This document shows positions 10,618 through 22,940 of a stretch of DNA of 64,000 nucleotides, piece by piece (within the stretch, counting starts at the first letter, position 1; the number at the start of each line of letters is the position of its first letter). The notes beneath the pieces were generated by a model that saw nothing but the letters and a program-made list of their open reading frames with translations, was not told where the DNA came from and did no database searches. Location of the stretch: the NCBI GenBank assembly GCA_024760905.1, contig CM045739.1, positions 1,177,501 through 1,241,500 on the forward strand. Direction: 5' to 3'. Made by a program: the position numbers and the translations under genes. This DNA is from Plotosus lineatus. Lineage: Eukaryota; Chordata; Actinopteri; Siluriformes; Plotosidae.

Positions 10618-13345
10618 TCTAACTTCTTCTTTTCCTTTCGGCTGTTCCCTTCAGGGGTCGCCACAGCAAATGATCTGCCTCCATCTCTCCCTATCCTCTG
10701 CATCTTCTACTCTTACTCCAACGACCTTCATGTCCGCCTTCACCGCATCCATAAATCTTCTCTTTGGTCTTCCTCTGGGCCTTTTGCCTGGTAGTTCCAA
10801 CCTCAGCATCCTACGACCAATATACTCACTATCCCTCCTCTGTATATATCCAAACCATCTCAATCTAGCCTCTCTGACTTTGTCTCCAAAACATCTAACA
10901 TGTGCTGTCCCTCTGATGTACTCATTTCTGATCCTATCCATCCTCGTTACTCCCAAAGAGAACCTCAACATTTTCATCTCTGCTACAAACATCATAGTCC
11001 ATGGAGATTCTTGTCTAACCTCGTCTGTTAGCCTGTCCATCACCATAGCAAACAAGAAGGGGCTGAGAGCTGACCCTTGATGCAGTCCCACCTCCACCTT
11101 GAACTCTTCTGTCACACCGACAGCACACCTCACCACTGTCTTATATCTCTCATACATGTCCTGCACCACTCTAACATACTTCTCTGCCATTCCAGACTTC
11201 CTCATACAATACCACAGTTCTTCTCTCGGCACCCTGTCATATGCTTTCTCCAGATCCACAAAGGCACAATGTAGCTCCTTCTGACCTTCTCTGTACTTCT
11301 CTATTAACATCCTCAAAGCAAACACTGCATCTGTGGTGCTCTTTCTTGGCATGAAACCAAACTGTTGTTCACAAATGCTGACCTCTGCCCTTAGTCTTGC
11401 TTCCACTATTCTTTCCCATAGCTTCATTGTATGGCTCATCAACTTTATCCCTCTGTAGTTACCACAACTCTGTACATCTCCCTTGTTCTTAAAAATGGGC
11501 ACAAGCACACTTCTCCTCCATTCCTCTGGCATCTGCTCACTTTCTAAGACCTTGTTGAATATTCTTGTCAGAAAATCTACTGCTACCTCCCTAGACACTT
11601 CCATACCTCAACTGGTATGTCATCAGGGCCAACTGCCTTTCCACTCTTCATCCTCTTCAATGCCCTCCTCACTTCTCCCTTACTAATCTTTGCTACTTCC
11701 TGCTCCTCAACGGTCACCCCTTCTACTCTTTTTTCTCTCTCATTTTCCTTGTTCATCAGCTCTTCAAAGTACTCTTTCCATCTTCCCAGCACACTTCTGT
11801 CATCAGTCAATACATTTCCCTCTCTGTCCTTTATCACTCTAACTTGCTGCACGTCTTTCCCATCTCTATTTGTCTGCTGTGCTAACCTGTATAGATCATT
11901 TTCTCCCTCCTTACTGTTCAACCTATCATACAAGTCATCATACGCCCTCTGTTTGGCCTTTGACACCGCTACCTTTGCCTTACGCTGTGTCTCCCTGTCC
12001 TCCTGTTTACTCTCTTCGGTCCTCTCTGTGTCCCACTTCTTCTTAGCTAACCTCTTCCTTTGTACACACTCCTGCACTTCCTCATTCCACCACCAAGTCT
12101 CCTTATCTACTTTCCTTCCAGACGACACACCAAGTACTCTCCTTCCTGTCTCCCTGATCACATCGGCTGTGGTTGTCCAGTCATCTAGAAGCACTTCCTG
12201 ACTACCAAAAGCTTGTTTCAACTCCTCCTTGAAGACAACACAACACTCTTCCTTTTTCAGCTTCCACCACTTTGTCTTCTGCTCTGCCTTTGCCTTTTTT
12301 CACCTTCCTCACCATCAGCATCATCCTGCACACCACCATCCTATGCTGTTTGGCAACACTCTCACCCGCTACTACTTTGCAGTCACTGACTTCCTTCAAA
12401 TTACATCGCCTGCACAAGATGTAGTCTACCTGTGTGCTTCTACCTCCGGTTTCATAAGTCACCCTATGCTCCTGTCTGTTCTGGAAGAAAGTATTCACCA
12501 CAGCCATTTCCATCCTTTTTGCAAAATTGATCAACATCTGTCCTTCTGTGTTCTTGTCCTGGATACCAAACCTGCCCATCACTTCCTCGTCCCCTCTGTT
12601 GCCTGCACAACATGTCCATTGAAGTCTGCACCAATGACCACTCTTTCATCTCTGGGGGTACACTGAATCACTGCATCTAACTCACTCCAGAATCTCTCCT
12701 TCTCTTCTCGCTCACATCCTGCCTGTGGGGCATAAGCACTAGCAACATTGAACATCACGACTTCAATTTCTAACTTGAGACTCATCACTCTGTCTGACAC
12801 TCTTTTCACTTCTAGAACATTCCTGACAAACCCTTCCTTCAAGATGACTCCTATTCCATTTCTCTTCCCATCCACACCATGATAAAACAGCTTAAACCCT
12901 GCTCCTAAGCTTCTAGCCTTGCTACCTTTCCACCTGATCTCCTGAACACACAGTATGTCCACCTTCCTCCTCTGCATCATGTCAGCCAGCTCTCTAGCTT
13001 TTTCTTTCATAGTTCCAACATTCAAAGTCCCTACTCTCAGTCCTAGACTCATGCCTTTCCTCTTCTCTCTCCACCTACGGACACGCCTCCTGCCTCTTCT
13101 TTTTCGAACAACAGTAGTCCAATTTCCACCAGCACCCTGTTGGTTAACAGCACTGATGGCGGTCGTTCTTAACCCGGGCCTTGACCGATCCGGTATGGAG
13201 GTAATATTTGTGATTTGCATATGAAGTTTGCCATTGGTTTTACGTCGGATGCCCTTCCTGACAAAACCCTCTGCATTTATCCGAGCTTGGGACCGGTGTG
13301 AGGGAGAGACACTGGCTTGTGCCTCCCCCCACGGCTGCAATAGAC
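10618..13345 (-). mobile_element. RTE-type LINE, nearly full length, internally deleted
   Basis: The minus strand runs from the 5' UTR (GGTCCCAAGCTCGG / CGTCGGATGCCCTTCCTGAC region, 13230-13320) to the 3' signature near 10639-10660. The endonuclease domain is at 12580-13130 (LRVGTLNVGTMKEKARELAD, VVIGADFNGHV with the GADFN motif), the linker at 11580-12580 and the RT at 10650-11600 (PRKSTTDAVFALRML, FVDLEKAYDRVPREELWYCM). At 10986 the frame jumps from TMMF directly to VAEMKMLRFS, deleting the FADD catalytic box and connection, so this copy cannot make active RT. Three ORFs overlap by frameshift. Confidence 0.9.
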
Positions 13346-14796
13346 TACGTCTTGTCTAGTCAGTGTAATTTGAAGGAGGTGTGCAGGAAGGTGAAGAAGG
13401 CAAAGGCAGAGCAGAAGATAAAGTGGTGAAAGCTGAAAAAGTTGTGTTGTCTTCAAGGAGGAGTTGAAACAGGCTTTGGGTGGTCAGGAAGTGCTTCCAG
13501 ATGACTGGAAAACTACAGCTAATGTGATCAGGGAGACAGGTAGGAGAGTACTTGATGTGTCCTTTGGAAGGAAAGTAGACATGGAGACTTGATGGTGGAA
13601 TGAGGAAGTGCAGGAGTGTGTACAAAGGAAGAGGTTAGCTAAGAAGAAGTGGGACATTGAGAGGACCGAAGAGAGTAAACAGGAGTACAGGGAGAAGTAG
13701 CATAAGGCAAAGGTAGTGGTGTCAAAAACCAAACTGAGGGCATATGATGATTTGTATGCTTGGTTGGATGGTAAGGAGTTAGAGAATTATTTATTCATTT
13801 TGGCACAACACAGAAATAGAGATGGGAATGACATGCAGCAAGTTAGAGTGATTAAGGACAGAGAGGCAACTACAGAGGGATAAAGATGATGGGCCATACA
13901 ATGAAGTTATGAGAAAGAATAGTGGAAGCTAGACTAAGGGCAGAGGTCAGCATTTGTGAACAACAATTTGGTTTCATGCCAAGAAAGAGCACCACAGATG
14001 CAATGTTTGCTTTGAGGATGTTAATAGAGAAGTACAGACTATGATGTTTGCAGATGACATTGTGATCTGTAGTGAGAGCAGAACGAGTGCAGGAAAATCT
14101 AGAGAGGTGGAGGTATGCCCTGGGAAGGAGAGGAATGAAGGTTAGCTTCAGTAAGACAGAATACATGTGTGTGAACGACAAGGACACAAGAGGAACGGTG
14201 AGGTTACAGGGAGCAGAGATAAAGAAGGTGGAGGATTTTAAGTACTTTGGCTCAACAATCCAGAGCAATGGAGAGTGTGGAAAAGAGGTGAAGAAGCGTG
14301 TGCAGGCAGGCTGGAATGGTTGGAGAAAAGTGTCCGGTGTGATGTGCGATAGGAGAGTGTCAGCAAGAATGAAAGGAAAAGTGTACAAGACGGTGATGAG
14401 GCCAGCGATGTTGTATGGGTTAGAAACAGTGGCGCTGAGGAAAAGACAGGAGGCAGAGCTGGAAGTAGCGGAGATTAAAATGTTGAGGTTCTCTTTGGGA
14501 GTAATGAGGATGGATAGGATCAGGAATGAGTACATTAGAGGGGACAGCACATGTAAGAGGTTTTGTAGACAAAGTGAGAGAGGCTAGATTGAGATGGTTT
14601 GGACATGTATAGTGGAGAGATTGTGAATATATTGGTAGTTGGATGCTGAGGTTGCAACTGCCAGGCAGAAGGCCTAGAGGAAGACCAAAGAGACGATTCA
14701 TGGATGTGGTGAAAGAGGACATGAAGGTAGTTGGTGTAAGAGAAGAAGATGCAGAGGATCGGGTGAAATGGAGACAGATGATTTGCTGTGGCGAAT
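13346..14796 (+). mobile_element. RTE-type LINE, multiply deleted plus-strand copy
   Basis: Plus-strand RTE pieces follow one another with gaps: linker (VKKAKAEQ at about 13390), then a jump at 13866 to GIKMMGHTMKL-like RT, then a jump at 14038-14041 to MMFADDIVICSESR, then KYFGSTIQSNGECGKEVKKR (14240-14300) to the 3' end near 14796 (GATTTGCTGTGGCGA). The frame is open for 171 codons at 14072-14587. It lies tail-outward against the minus-strand copy at 13345, giving a head-to-head pair of RTE copies. Confidence 0.85.
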
Positions 14797-15120
14797 ATGA
14801 ATTATGAAGTCAGTGAACAGGAGAATCGGGTGAAAAATCCTCGTCATCACTTTCTGATAGGTCCATATCTGGCTCATCGCTCAATTCATTCAGAGCATAG
14901 TTTTTCTGTAGCATTTTCAAATGGTTAATCGGTTGTTGGACATTTACCAAGAGAACACAGCAAAATATTTTCCTGTTTTTTTTTAAAGCACGGCGGAACA
15001 ATCAAATGTGTTGTTACTGATGAACATTATACACTTCCCCAGTGGCAGGGGGTCTTGAAATACCGTGTAAACTCACGTTTACAGCCAGTGAGTGAACCAC
15101 TCATTTTACCGTTACAGAGA
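14797..15120. other. Unclassified insert between RTE copies
   Basis: The minus strand contains a 63-codon ORF (14810-15001) ending in the acidic motif DMDLSESDDEDFSPDSPV. Such Asp/Glu/Ser stretches occur near the N-terminus of piggyBac-type transposases, but no other piggyBac feature is present. It is probably a transposon remnant, identity unknown. Confidence 0.3.
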
Positions 15121-15224
15121 CTGATCGAATAGGCCTAGAGGAAGACCAAAGAGAAGATTTATGGATGTGGTGAAGGAGGACATGAAGGTAGTGAGTGTAA
15201 GAGAAGAAGATGCAGAGGATAGGG

Positions 15225-17224
15225 CGGGGGTCGGCAACCCGCGGCTCTAGAGCCGCATGCGGCTCTTTAGCGCTGCCCTAGTGGCTCCCTGGAGCTTTTT
15301 CAAAAATGTTTGAAAATGGAAAAAGATGGGGGAGGGAAATATATTTTTTGTTTTAATATGGTTTCTGTAGGAGGACAAACATGACACAAACATTCTTAAC
15401 GTTTTCCAATGCTGTAAAAATGTGTAGAATAAATATTACATTCCAACATTTCTGTCAACGAAGATTTGCGTCATAGCCTGCGACACACGTTTCTATCAGC
15501 AGTTCCGTGCATTGCTTGATGAAGTTGACAGCGAATATTCCGATCTCCTGCTACACAACAAAGTCCGATGGCTGTCCAGGGGTGAGGTTTTGCGTCGCTT
15601 TGTCGCTTGTTTAGAACACGTGAAAACATTCCTGAAAAGCAAAGACCTGAACTACCCGCAACTGGAAGATACCGAGTGGCTCGAAAAACTGCACTTTTTG
15701 GTGGATATGACGAGCCACCTAAACAAGCTGAATGAAAGTCTCCAGGGGCGGGAAACACTGCACTGCAAATGCTGGAAGCTGTTTTGTCATTCGAGCGCAA
15801 GCTGACTGTCTTTGCCAGAGATGTACAGCGAGGCACGCTCTCCCACTTCCCCTCCCTGAGAGAATTCAAAGAAGCCCATCACGATCACACACTCAACAGT
15901 GATTATTTACAAGGTGCGATCGTTGAAATGCAAACTGCATTTGGGAGCAGATTTTTCGAGTTCCGAAAGGAAAAAATGACACTGTCTTTCCCTGTCACAC
16001 CCCTGGAGATTGACCCGTCCTTGTCGAGCACATTTCCAGGAGTAAATCAAGCTGACCTTGAAATGGAAATGGCTGATATAGCCGACAAAGATTTATGGGT
16101 GTCCAAATTCAAACGTCTGACAGCTGAGCTTGAAGACGTCACTCGCCAGAAAGCCCAGCTTGCCCAAAGCCACAAATGGAGCGAAATTGAAAGCCTCCCA
16201 ACACCCGAGAAACTTGTCTATGACACATGGAATGCTCTTCCTGACAGTTATGGGAACATGAAGACATATGCATTTGGAGTATTATCCATCTTTGGATCAA
16301 CATACATGTGCGAGTAGATTTTCTCAAACATGAACTACATCAAATCAAAATTTCGCATCGGCCTCACAGATGAGAGCTCGCAGTCCTGCGTCAAGATTAA
16401 AGTTACATCTTACATGCCCGATGTTGAGAAGCTGACCAGTGATGTCCGAAAACAGAAGTCACATTAAATGGGTAAGAACACAATCCTGTCATAGGCACAT
16501 ATTTAGTAACAAAGTGGCTGTTTTTATAAAGTGATTTCTGATTTTCCTCAGTATATATTTGGAATGACACTTAGGGATATTATTGTGTTTTGTTGCTCAG
16601 GTCCCAGGATAGTTGCGTTGGTTGCGTGTCAAAAGAGAAGAGGATGCTGCTGCGTTTGACCCTTGCACTGACTTGCTTGGCATTTGCACAGAAATCAAAC
16701 TTAAACTGTATTAATTTGATTTTATATACTTTACCTTTTCAAAAGGCTGCTGTTTTATTTTTATAAATGCAGGCTGCGTTTTATTGCACTCTGTTTGTTG
16801 CCCAGATAAGGGGCACGTTATGCACGTTCCATTTTGTTGTCAAAATAAAAATGACATCAAAAATCGGATTTCTTTATTGCATTTCTTTAATTTCATCAAA
16901 GCAATGAAACATAATTCATTAATATTGTAATGAAGTTAAACTCGAGGTGGCATCGTACAACAGAGTAGTCACGTGGTGCGTCATTCTCTACAGGATGCGC
17001 TGCAGGAAAATAAACATTTAATCATGAAGGCTCATTATGTATTTGTAGCCAACTTAGTCATTTTGATAGTAGGCTAATATAGCTAATATAGATACATACA
17101 GCATGTGTTGCCTTCATTATAAGGCTTATATAAGGCTTTTAATTTTTTGAGGCTCCAGACATATTTGTTTTTTGTTTTTTTGGTCCAATATGGCTCTTTC
17201 AACATTTTGGGTTGCCGACCCCTG
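15225..17224 (+). mobile_element. hAT transposon, 2000 bp, 8-bp target duplication
   Basis: Terminal inverted repeats are CGGGGGTCGGCAACCC at the left and, as reverse complement of the right end, CAGGGGTCGGCAACCC, matching the hAT consensus. The direct repeat GGATAGGG flanks it at 15217-15224 and 17225-17232, the 8-bp duplication expected for hAT. The insertion is inside an RTE 3' end, so it is younger than that copy. The interior holds a decayed transposase. Confidence 0.95.
15470..16467 (+). pseudogene. hAT transposase C-terminal half (GTF2IRD2/ZBED-like), decayed
   Basis: The frame begins near FYQQFRALLDEVDSEYSDLL and VRWLSRGEVLRRFVACLEHV, the segment ahead of the hAT dimerisation domain. 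It shifts near 15770-15800 (CWKLF / MLEAVLSFERK), continues through LREFKEAHHDHTLNSDYLQG and FPVTPLEIDPSLSSTFPG, and reaches the dimerisation motif GSTYMCE*IFSNMNYIKSKF. A TAG at 16315-16317 replaces the expected Gln/Ala codon, and the natural stop is the TAA at 16465-16467. The N-terminal BED zinc finger and first catalytic acidic residues are absent. Related domesticated proteins (GTF2IRD2 tail, ZBED5) share this architecture, but this copy is broken. Confidence 0.85.
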
Positions 17225-17301
17225 GGATAGGGTGAGATGGAGGCAGATGATTCGCTGTGGTGACCCCTGAAGGGAACAGCCGAAAGGAAAAGAATAAGAC
17301 A

Positions 17302-18102
17302 CTGATAGAATAAAATTGGTAAGTTTGATCTACCATTTTGCTCACAGTACACATGGGTTTATTAGACGTAAGATCAAAAACACTGGGGGGGGGTTCTTAT
17401 TGGAGCAGCGTGCTTATTACATTGTGTGTGTGTGTGTGTGTGTGCCTGTGTGTGTGTTTAGAATAGTGGAGAAGTGAATATATATTTTTATTTTCTTTAA
17501 TGATTATAACAGTGTGGACTGTTCTATCCGTTGCATTATGTTGGTTTTATACGAACCTGCTGCATTGCATTGTGGGATAACACTCTCTGGGCGCCCTAGA
17601 ATAAATCACGACAGCATATTTTCATCATACAGAATAAATCACTCATCAACAATTTAAAATAATTACATTTTTCAGAGACGACTTGTCACTGTCAGTATAC
17701 TTTAACACACACAAAGCATTGCTGTTGTTAAATCAGAAGGTTATAATGGTTTGTTTCCTCTCTGAGCAAAACAAAATGTCTCCCAGAAATCATAAAGTGC
17801 CAAAGGCAGAGATGCACAAACTGCCCAAAACACTGAAAACCTCACATGTGCTGAAAATGTACGTGGAAGCAGTGTGTAGGTTTATATGAACAGAGATGTA
17901 GTACTGCAAAACTGTACACATTTATTGATGCAATATTTTCTGACACGCACACAAACAACCCACAGGAAACTTAGACCATTAAAATCAACTGGCATCTCTT
18001 TTCTCATCCAGATGAGATTCTGCTGTAGCCAAGACGACACTGAGGCTCAGATGTGCCTGTACTGAAAGCAGGACTCAACTCTGTCTGTGTGTGTGTGTGT
18101 GT

Positions 18103-18133
<31 letters not shown>

Positions 18134-18831
18134 CGTGTGCGTGTGTGCGTGTGTGTGAGAGTGAGAGAAAGCTGTGGGTCAGTGGGCTATAGACTAGAAG
18201 TTTTATCTGGCCTGAGTTTTGAACTTGACCTCCACTGATCAAAGCCAGATTCCTGATGACATCACACCTGTCACCATGACAATAACGGAAACATCTCATC
18301 TAGACATTGGTAAAACAAAACTGCTGCTTTTATCCCAGCACATGTCACAATCTCACTGAAGAGATGCAACCTGACCTGTTCTTTTTACACCTGTATCTGG
18401 CTGAAGGGTGGTGATGAATGAAGTCCCGCCCACACAAGAGACTGACAGTCCAAATCACAGAACTCCTCTCTCTGAACTCACATGTCTGAAAGAATAACAC
18501 AAGAAACTGCACAAGTCAAACACACACACACACACACACATGTACTGTTTCCATGGAAACTTGCTCCGAGATGCTTCAGTCCAGCAGATGACAGATTTTG
18601 TAAGACACGTTACAGTTCAATCCAAACAGACAAAATAACCTATATTCTCTCACTCACACACAGAGAGCAGTTCCTCTGAACCATCTGTGTTCTTTGTGTT
18701 CAGGTTATAAAGAAGCAGCTGGTAGACGATGTTGATCAGATGTTTGTGTTCATGATAAATGCTCTGAAACCCTCTCATACTCTCAAAGCTGAGATCAGAC
18801 CCAGAAATCAGACTCGGAGACATCAGGGGAC
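17302..18831. other. Unique intergenic sequence with microsatellites
   Basis: (TG)n runs occur at 17405-17456 and 18081-18160 and (CA)n at 18520-18540. No exon, transposon end or conserved ORF was recognised in the remainder. Confidence 0.6.
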
Positions 18832-19468
18832 TGTTATGGGCATGTAAATATTTGTATAAATGTAAATATGAAAATAATGGATGAATAAACTAGTTAATGT
18901 GCTGTAAAGAGAGAGACACATGGCATGACTCAACTGTTTGGGTCTGGAATTTTCCATAATATGACCTAGTTGCACATGCACCCTGGTGGGGTCAGGTGAT
19001 GTGGAATTTTCCAGAATGGAACTTTCCCGAACTTTAGGGAATCTATGTTAAGTAGACCTACGGTGGATAACCAAAAGGGGAAGTCATCCAAGGCGGATCC
19101 TGGAGCGCTTCACCCAAGTATCGTCGTTCGGGACTTCATTGCCAAAGTCCATCATCCACATTCGCCCACGCAAGGATGTTCATCATTTGTTTCTTTCGTC
19201 ATTTGTTTCTTTCAACACGCGGGATGCCAAGCCTTTCCTCGCCACCACGCGTGCCGTCTCTAAGTTTTCTCATGCCACAGATACTTGGTGACTATCTTTG
19301 TTTTGAGACCCTTTGTTTAATTTATATTTTGTTTAGCTCTAAGGTAAGGTATTATTTTGTCTTCTTTTGTTCATATTATTAAATTGTACATAGCTTATGT
19401 CGTGGTCTGTCGTGCTTTGCTGGTTTCACGGGGTAATTTCCATCTTCTAAATTTTCCTATCCGTAACA
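18832..19468. mobile_element. Candidate solo LTR
   Basis: The segment starts TGTTATGGGC and ends CCGTAACA, giving short inverted ends (TGTTAYGG) with the TG...CA rule of LTRs. Its 637-bp length is in the LTR range and AATAAA-type sequence occurs near 18882. The direct-repeat halves GGAATTTTCC at 18950 and 19001 are internal. No intact flanking duplication (left GGGAC, right GGAGT) and no internal retrovirus-like genes are seen, so this is a tentative call. Confidence 0.4.
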
Positions 19469-19499
19469 GGAGTAATATAAGAACAAATTAAGGGAGTCC

Positions 19500-19730
19500 T
19501 TAAAGCAGAGCAAGATGCCATACCCTGAGAGCCCGTTGTTGGACTTTAATTCCATCACTGATTAATGACGACACAAAGAGCGAAATCAAAACAGAGGCCA
19601 GAAAAAGTGTTTCATCCTGGACCGTGTTCCAGTACTGCTCTGATCTCCATTTCCATGGATTGTCCATTATTTTATCAGCCAGAATGGAAGTGTGTTTGTG
19701 AAAGATCTCAGCCAGGACCATCATCATCAT
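19500..19730 (-). other. 76-codon ORF with one hydrophobic segment, unrecognised
   Basis: The minus-strand ORF begins MMMMVLAEIFHKHTSILADK, contains DNPWKWRSEQYWNTVQDE and a hydrophobic stretch TLFLASVLISLFVSSLISDG that could span a membrane, and ends at a TAA. Composition is more protein-like than the random ORFs around it and is unlike the repeat families here. No splice sites or homologue are recognised. It could be an exon or processed relic of a membrane protein, or chance. Confidence 0.2.
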
Positions 19731-19799
19731 AACTCAGATTTACCCAGTTTACCCAGCAAGCATTGTAGTGGGATGGAAGATAAAAATTATTCATAATAC

Positions 19800-20420
19800 A
19801 GTGGCACCTTGACTTACGAATTTAATCCGTTCCGAGGGTGAGCTCGTAAGCCAAAAAAAGTTGGTTAGATGAAACTATGACTCCCATAAGAAATAACAGA
19901 AAACCAATAAATCCGTTCCAAACCCCTCCCAAACTCATAACCTGCCACAAACACGTATATATATATATATATATCACCTAATATATTAAAGATAAACATG
20001 TAAACACAAATATTTAATCATAATAAAAATACATGTACATTAACATTAATAATAATTACTAATAAATAATAATAAAACAAGAATAAACAATAAGTCAACT
20101 AACCCTTCCGATCATCGACTGCGGCAAAGATGTTAGGCGCGAAGATGTCACGTGGGCAGGCATGAGGTGGTGCGTAACAGAGAAGGAGAATTTTGTGCAT
20201 GTGCACACTACGAATTCTGATGAGGAATGTCTCGTGGTGAGCTCCCACAAGTCCTTGGGGGGCATAGTGTGATGCCAGGGGGCGCGTATGACCCTGGGGA
20301 ACATGTTTTTTCCCCATACTGTACTAGAATTAAGTGTAATTGTGCATCCATTACAGTAGGTCGCGATTGCGCTCTCATTGCCAAGCTATGGTGTCTGGAA
20401 AAAGCACAGAGCAAACGATA
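19800..20420 (+). mobile_element. Tigger-like element, left end and body fragment
   Basis: CAGTGGCACCTTGACTTACG followed by AATTTAATCCGTTCCGAGGG is a Tigger-type terminal repeat preceded by TA. An imperfect repeat of the ATCCGTTCC box recurs at 19910. The matching right end is not recognised, so the right boundary is approximate. (TA)n lies at 19957-19974. Confidence 0.5.
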
Positions 20421-20861
20421 TGAAATGCAGTAAACACGATTTATAGCTGCCCGCAGGTTTTTTTTTCTTCCTAGATGGGGTGTCACAGAAAATAATTGAG
20501 GGGCACTGCACAAGGTGTTCTCGGAGTGCGGAGGAATTCACATGGAAGAATACAAGGCTAATCGGCCCGGAGCCATTTCAAGGAGACCTGGTAAATCAAA
20601 ATTTTGCTCACTGGCTGGTGCAGATTTCTGGTTGGATCAAAGCTTGTATCATGGAAAATTCATTACAAAAGACACTCATAAGTCTCCTAATTGTACTTTA
20701 ATATTTTTGAAATGATTGGGTTTGATCTTTAGGTGCGTGAAGGTTGAACCCCTGGCCAGTATTGTGGTTGGGTGTGGCTGTTATTTTGATTTTGTTTGCT
20801 GTATGAATCGTGAGAAAAAAGTTAAAAGAAAAAAGTTATTTGACTTATTGCTCTAAACCAG

Positions 20862-21474
20862 ACATAGGCAAACTACGGCCCATTTGACTTTTTAATACGG
20901 CCTGCTGAATTTGTCCAATTAAAAAAAAAAAAAATTCAAAGTCATAGCAATCATTCATTTCATGTTCTCTCTGCAATGCCGTTTCCCCAATAGATGGCAG
21001 ACTGACCATTGGTGGACCTTTGTTGGAGAGTAGTGTATTACTCTTTATTTCTCTTACATTTTCCCCGTTGCCATTGGCGCTCTTCTGTAAAAATGAGCAG
21101 ACCAAAGAAAAGGAAACAATGAGTGCCGAATTTTTAATTACGAGTGGACAAGAAAATATTGTTTTACTGAAGTCCGATCAACGGCTGACTTTTTCACTTC
21201 ACTGAAAGCATGTTTGATTGAGAGGAGCGTACTCCTTGGATCAGGGATGTTTTGCACATGTGAAAGATGCAGTGCTCAGTTCACACCGGCAGTAAATTGG
21301 GTTCTACATTTATTTGTGTGGGATTTCTGTGCTGTGAGGTTTTCACATTACATGCAACACTTAAGTAAATCTGGCACAAACACTCGATCCAAATGCTCCT
21401 AGCCCCGCCCGCTCTGTCAAACTTCAGAACCCATTTTGACGCCCACAAGTCAAAAAGTTTGCACACTCCTGCTA
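20862..21474 (+). mobile_element. Decayed hAT-like element
   Basis: The left end ACATAGGCAAACTACGGCCC and the right end AAGTTTGCACACTCCTGCT resemble degenerate hAT ends of the 'gggtcggcaaactacggccc' type. At 21090-21110 a start MSRPKKRKQ recalls the N-terminus of SPIN/ZBED-like hAT transposases. Stops follow immediately. No clear target duplication is visible. Confidence 0.5.
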
Positions 21475-21783
21475 TATACCTATAATTTGACGCTACAATT
21501 TTACTTTGTTGCTAGCAACAATCTCATCATAGGGGATAATGGCATTGTTTGGGTTTTTGTGCTGTCTGCCCATGAGTAGATCAGAGATTCCTGTTATTTA
21601 TTTCAAGAGCCCATCAATTTTATAAACTTTATAGTACAGTATTTATAAAAAAAATATTGAAGTTCGAGTTTAAGAATTAACCCCAACAGGATAAAGGTCA
21701 CATCTCTCGAAACATCAAACATGATGGTAACACAGGTATCCTAATCTCTGGTGGTGTGTGTATGTATATACGTACTGTATAGA

Positions 21784-22940
21784 TCTTTTTTTCTTTTCCT
21801 TTCGCTTTTCCCTTCAGGGGTCGCCACAGCAAATCATCTCCCTCCATCTCACCCCATCCTCTGCATCTTCTTCTCTTACACCAACTACTATCATGTCCTC
21901 CTTTACCACATCCATGAATCTTCTCTTTGGTCTTCCTCTTGGACTTCTGCCTGGTAGTGCCAGCCTCAGCATCCTACTACCAATATACTCACTATCCCTC
22001 CTCTGTACATGTCTAAACCATCTCAATCTAGCCTCTCTGACTTTGTCTCCAAAACATCTAACATGTGCTGTCCCTCTGATGTGCTCATTCCTGATCCTAT
22101 CCATCCTCGTTACTCCCAAAGAGAACCTCAACATTTTCATCTCCGCTACCTCCAGCTCTGCCTCCTGTCTTTTCCCCAGGGCCACTGTTTCTAACCCATA
22201 CAACATCGCTGGCCTCAACACCGTCTTGTACACTTTTCCCTTCATTCTTGCCGATACTCTCCGATCACACATCACAACGGACACTTTTCTCCAACCATTC
22301 CAACCTGCCTGCATACGCCTGCCTGCTCCCTGTAACCTCACCGTTCCTCTTGGGTCCTTGTCATTCATGCACATGTATTCTGTCTTACTGAGGCTAACCT
22401 TCATTCCTTTCCTTTTCCAGGGCATACCGCCACCTCTCTAGATTTTCCTGCACTTGTTCTCTGCTCTCACTACAGATCACAATATCATCTGCAAACATCA
22501 TAGTCCATGGGGAATCTTGTCTAACCTTGTCTGTCAGCCTGTCCATCACCAAAGCGAACAACCTCCACCGGTATGTCATCAGGACCAACTGCCTTTCCAT
22601 TCTTCATCCTCTTCAATGCCCTTCTTCACTTCGTCCTTACTAATCTTTGCTACTTCCTGGTCCTCAACGCTCACCTCTTCTACTCTTATTTCTCTCTCAT
22701 TTTCCTCATTCATCAGCTCTTCAAATTACTCTTTCCATCTTCCCAGCACACTTCTGTCATCAGTCAATACATTTCCCTTTCTGTCCTGAATCACTCTAAC
22801 TTGCTGCACGTCCTTCCCATCTCTATTTCTCTGCTGTGCCAACCTGTATAAATCATTTTCTCCCTCTTTACTGTCCAACCGAGCATACAAGTCATTATAC
22901 GCCCTCTGTTTGGCCTTTGACACTGCGACCTTCGCCTTCT
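21784..22940 (-). mobile_element. RTE-type LINE, minus strand, internally deleted
   Basis: The 3' tail lies at 21784-21830 (CTTTTCCCTTCAGGGGTCGC). RT C-terminal half runs over 21814-22600 (EVAEMKMLRFSLGVTRMDRI, MMFADDIVICSESREQVQEN). A deletion near 22315-22320 removes the KYLGSTIQ block, and another near 22560 joins RT directly to the linker (VPVEVV... / ERKEYFEEL-like). At 22940 RTE sequence stops against the 3' truncated end of a Tc1 element, with a few shared bases. Confidence 0.88.

Larger units (their letters stand above)
15128..17301 (+). mobile_element. RTE-type LINE 3' end split by a hAT insertion
   Basis: Plus-strand RTE 3' coding end (GRPKRRFMDVVKEDMKV-like) occupies 15132-15224 and resumes at 17225 with GGATAGGGTGAGATGGAGGC, finishing with TGGTGACCCCTGAAGGGAAC and CCGAAAGGAAAAGAATAAG at 17258-17300. 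The two halves join without loss once the hAT and one copy of its 8-bp duplication are removed. Confidence 0.92.

Noticed and set aside
14810..15001. piggyBac transposase N-terminus
   Set aside because: Only an acidic Ser/Asp stretch supports it; no TTAA-flanked ends or catalytic domain.
18832..19468. Confirmed solo LTR
   Set aside because: Ends fit, but flanking duplication is not intact, so it is kept only as a candidate.
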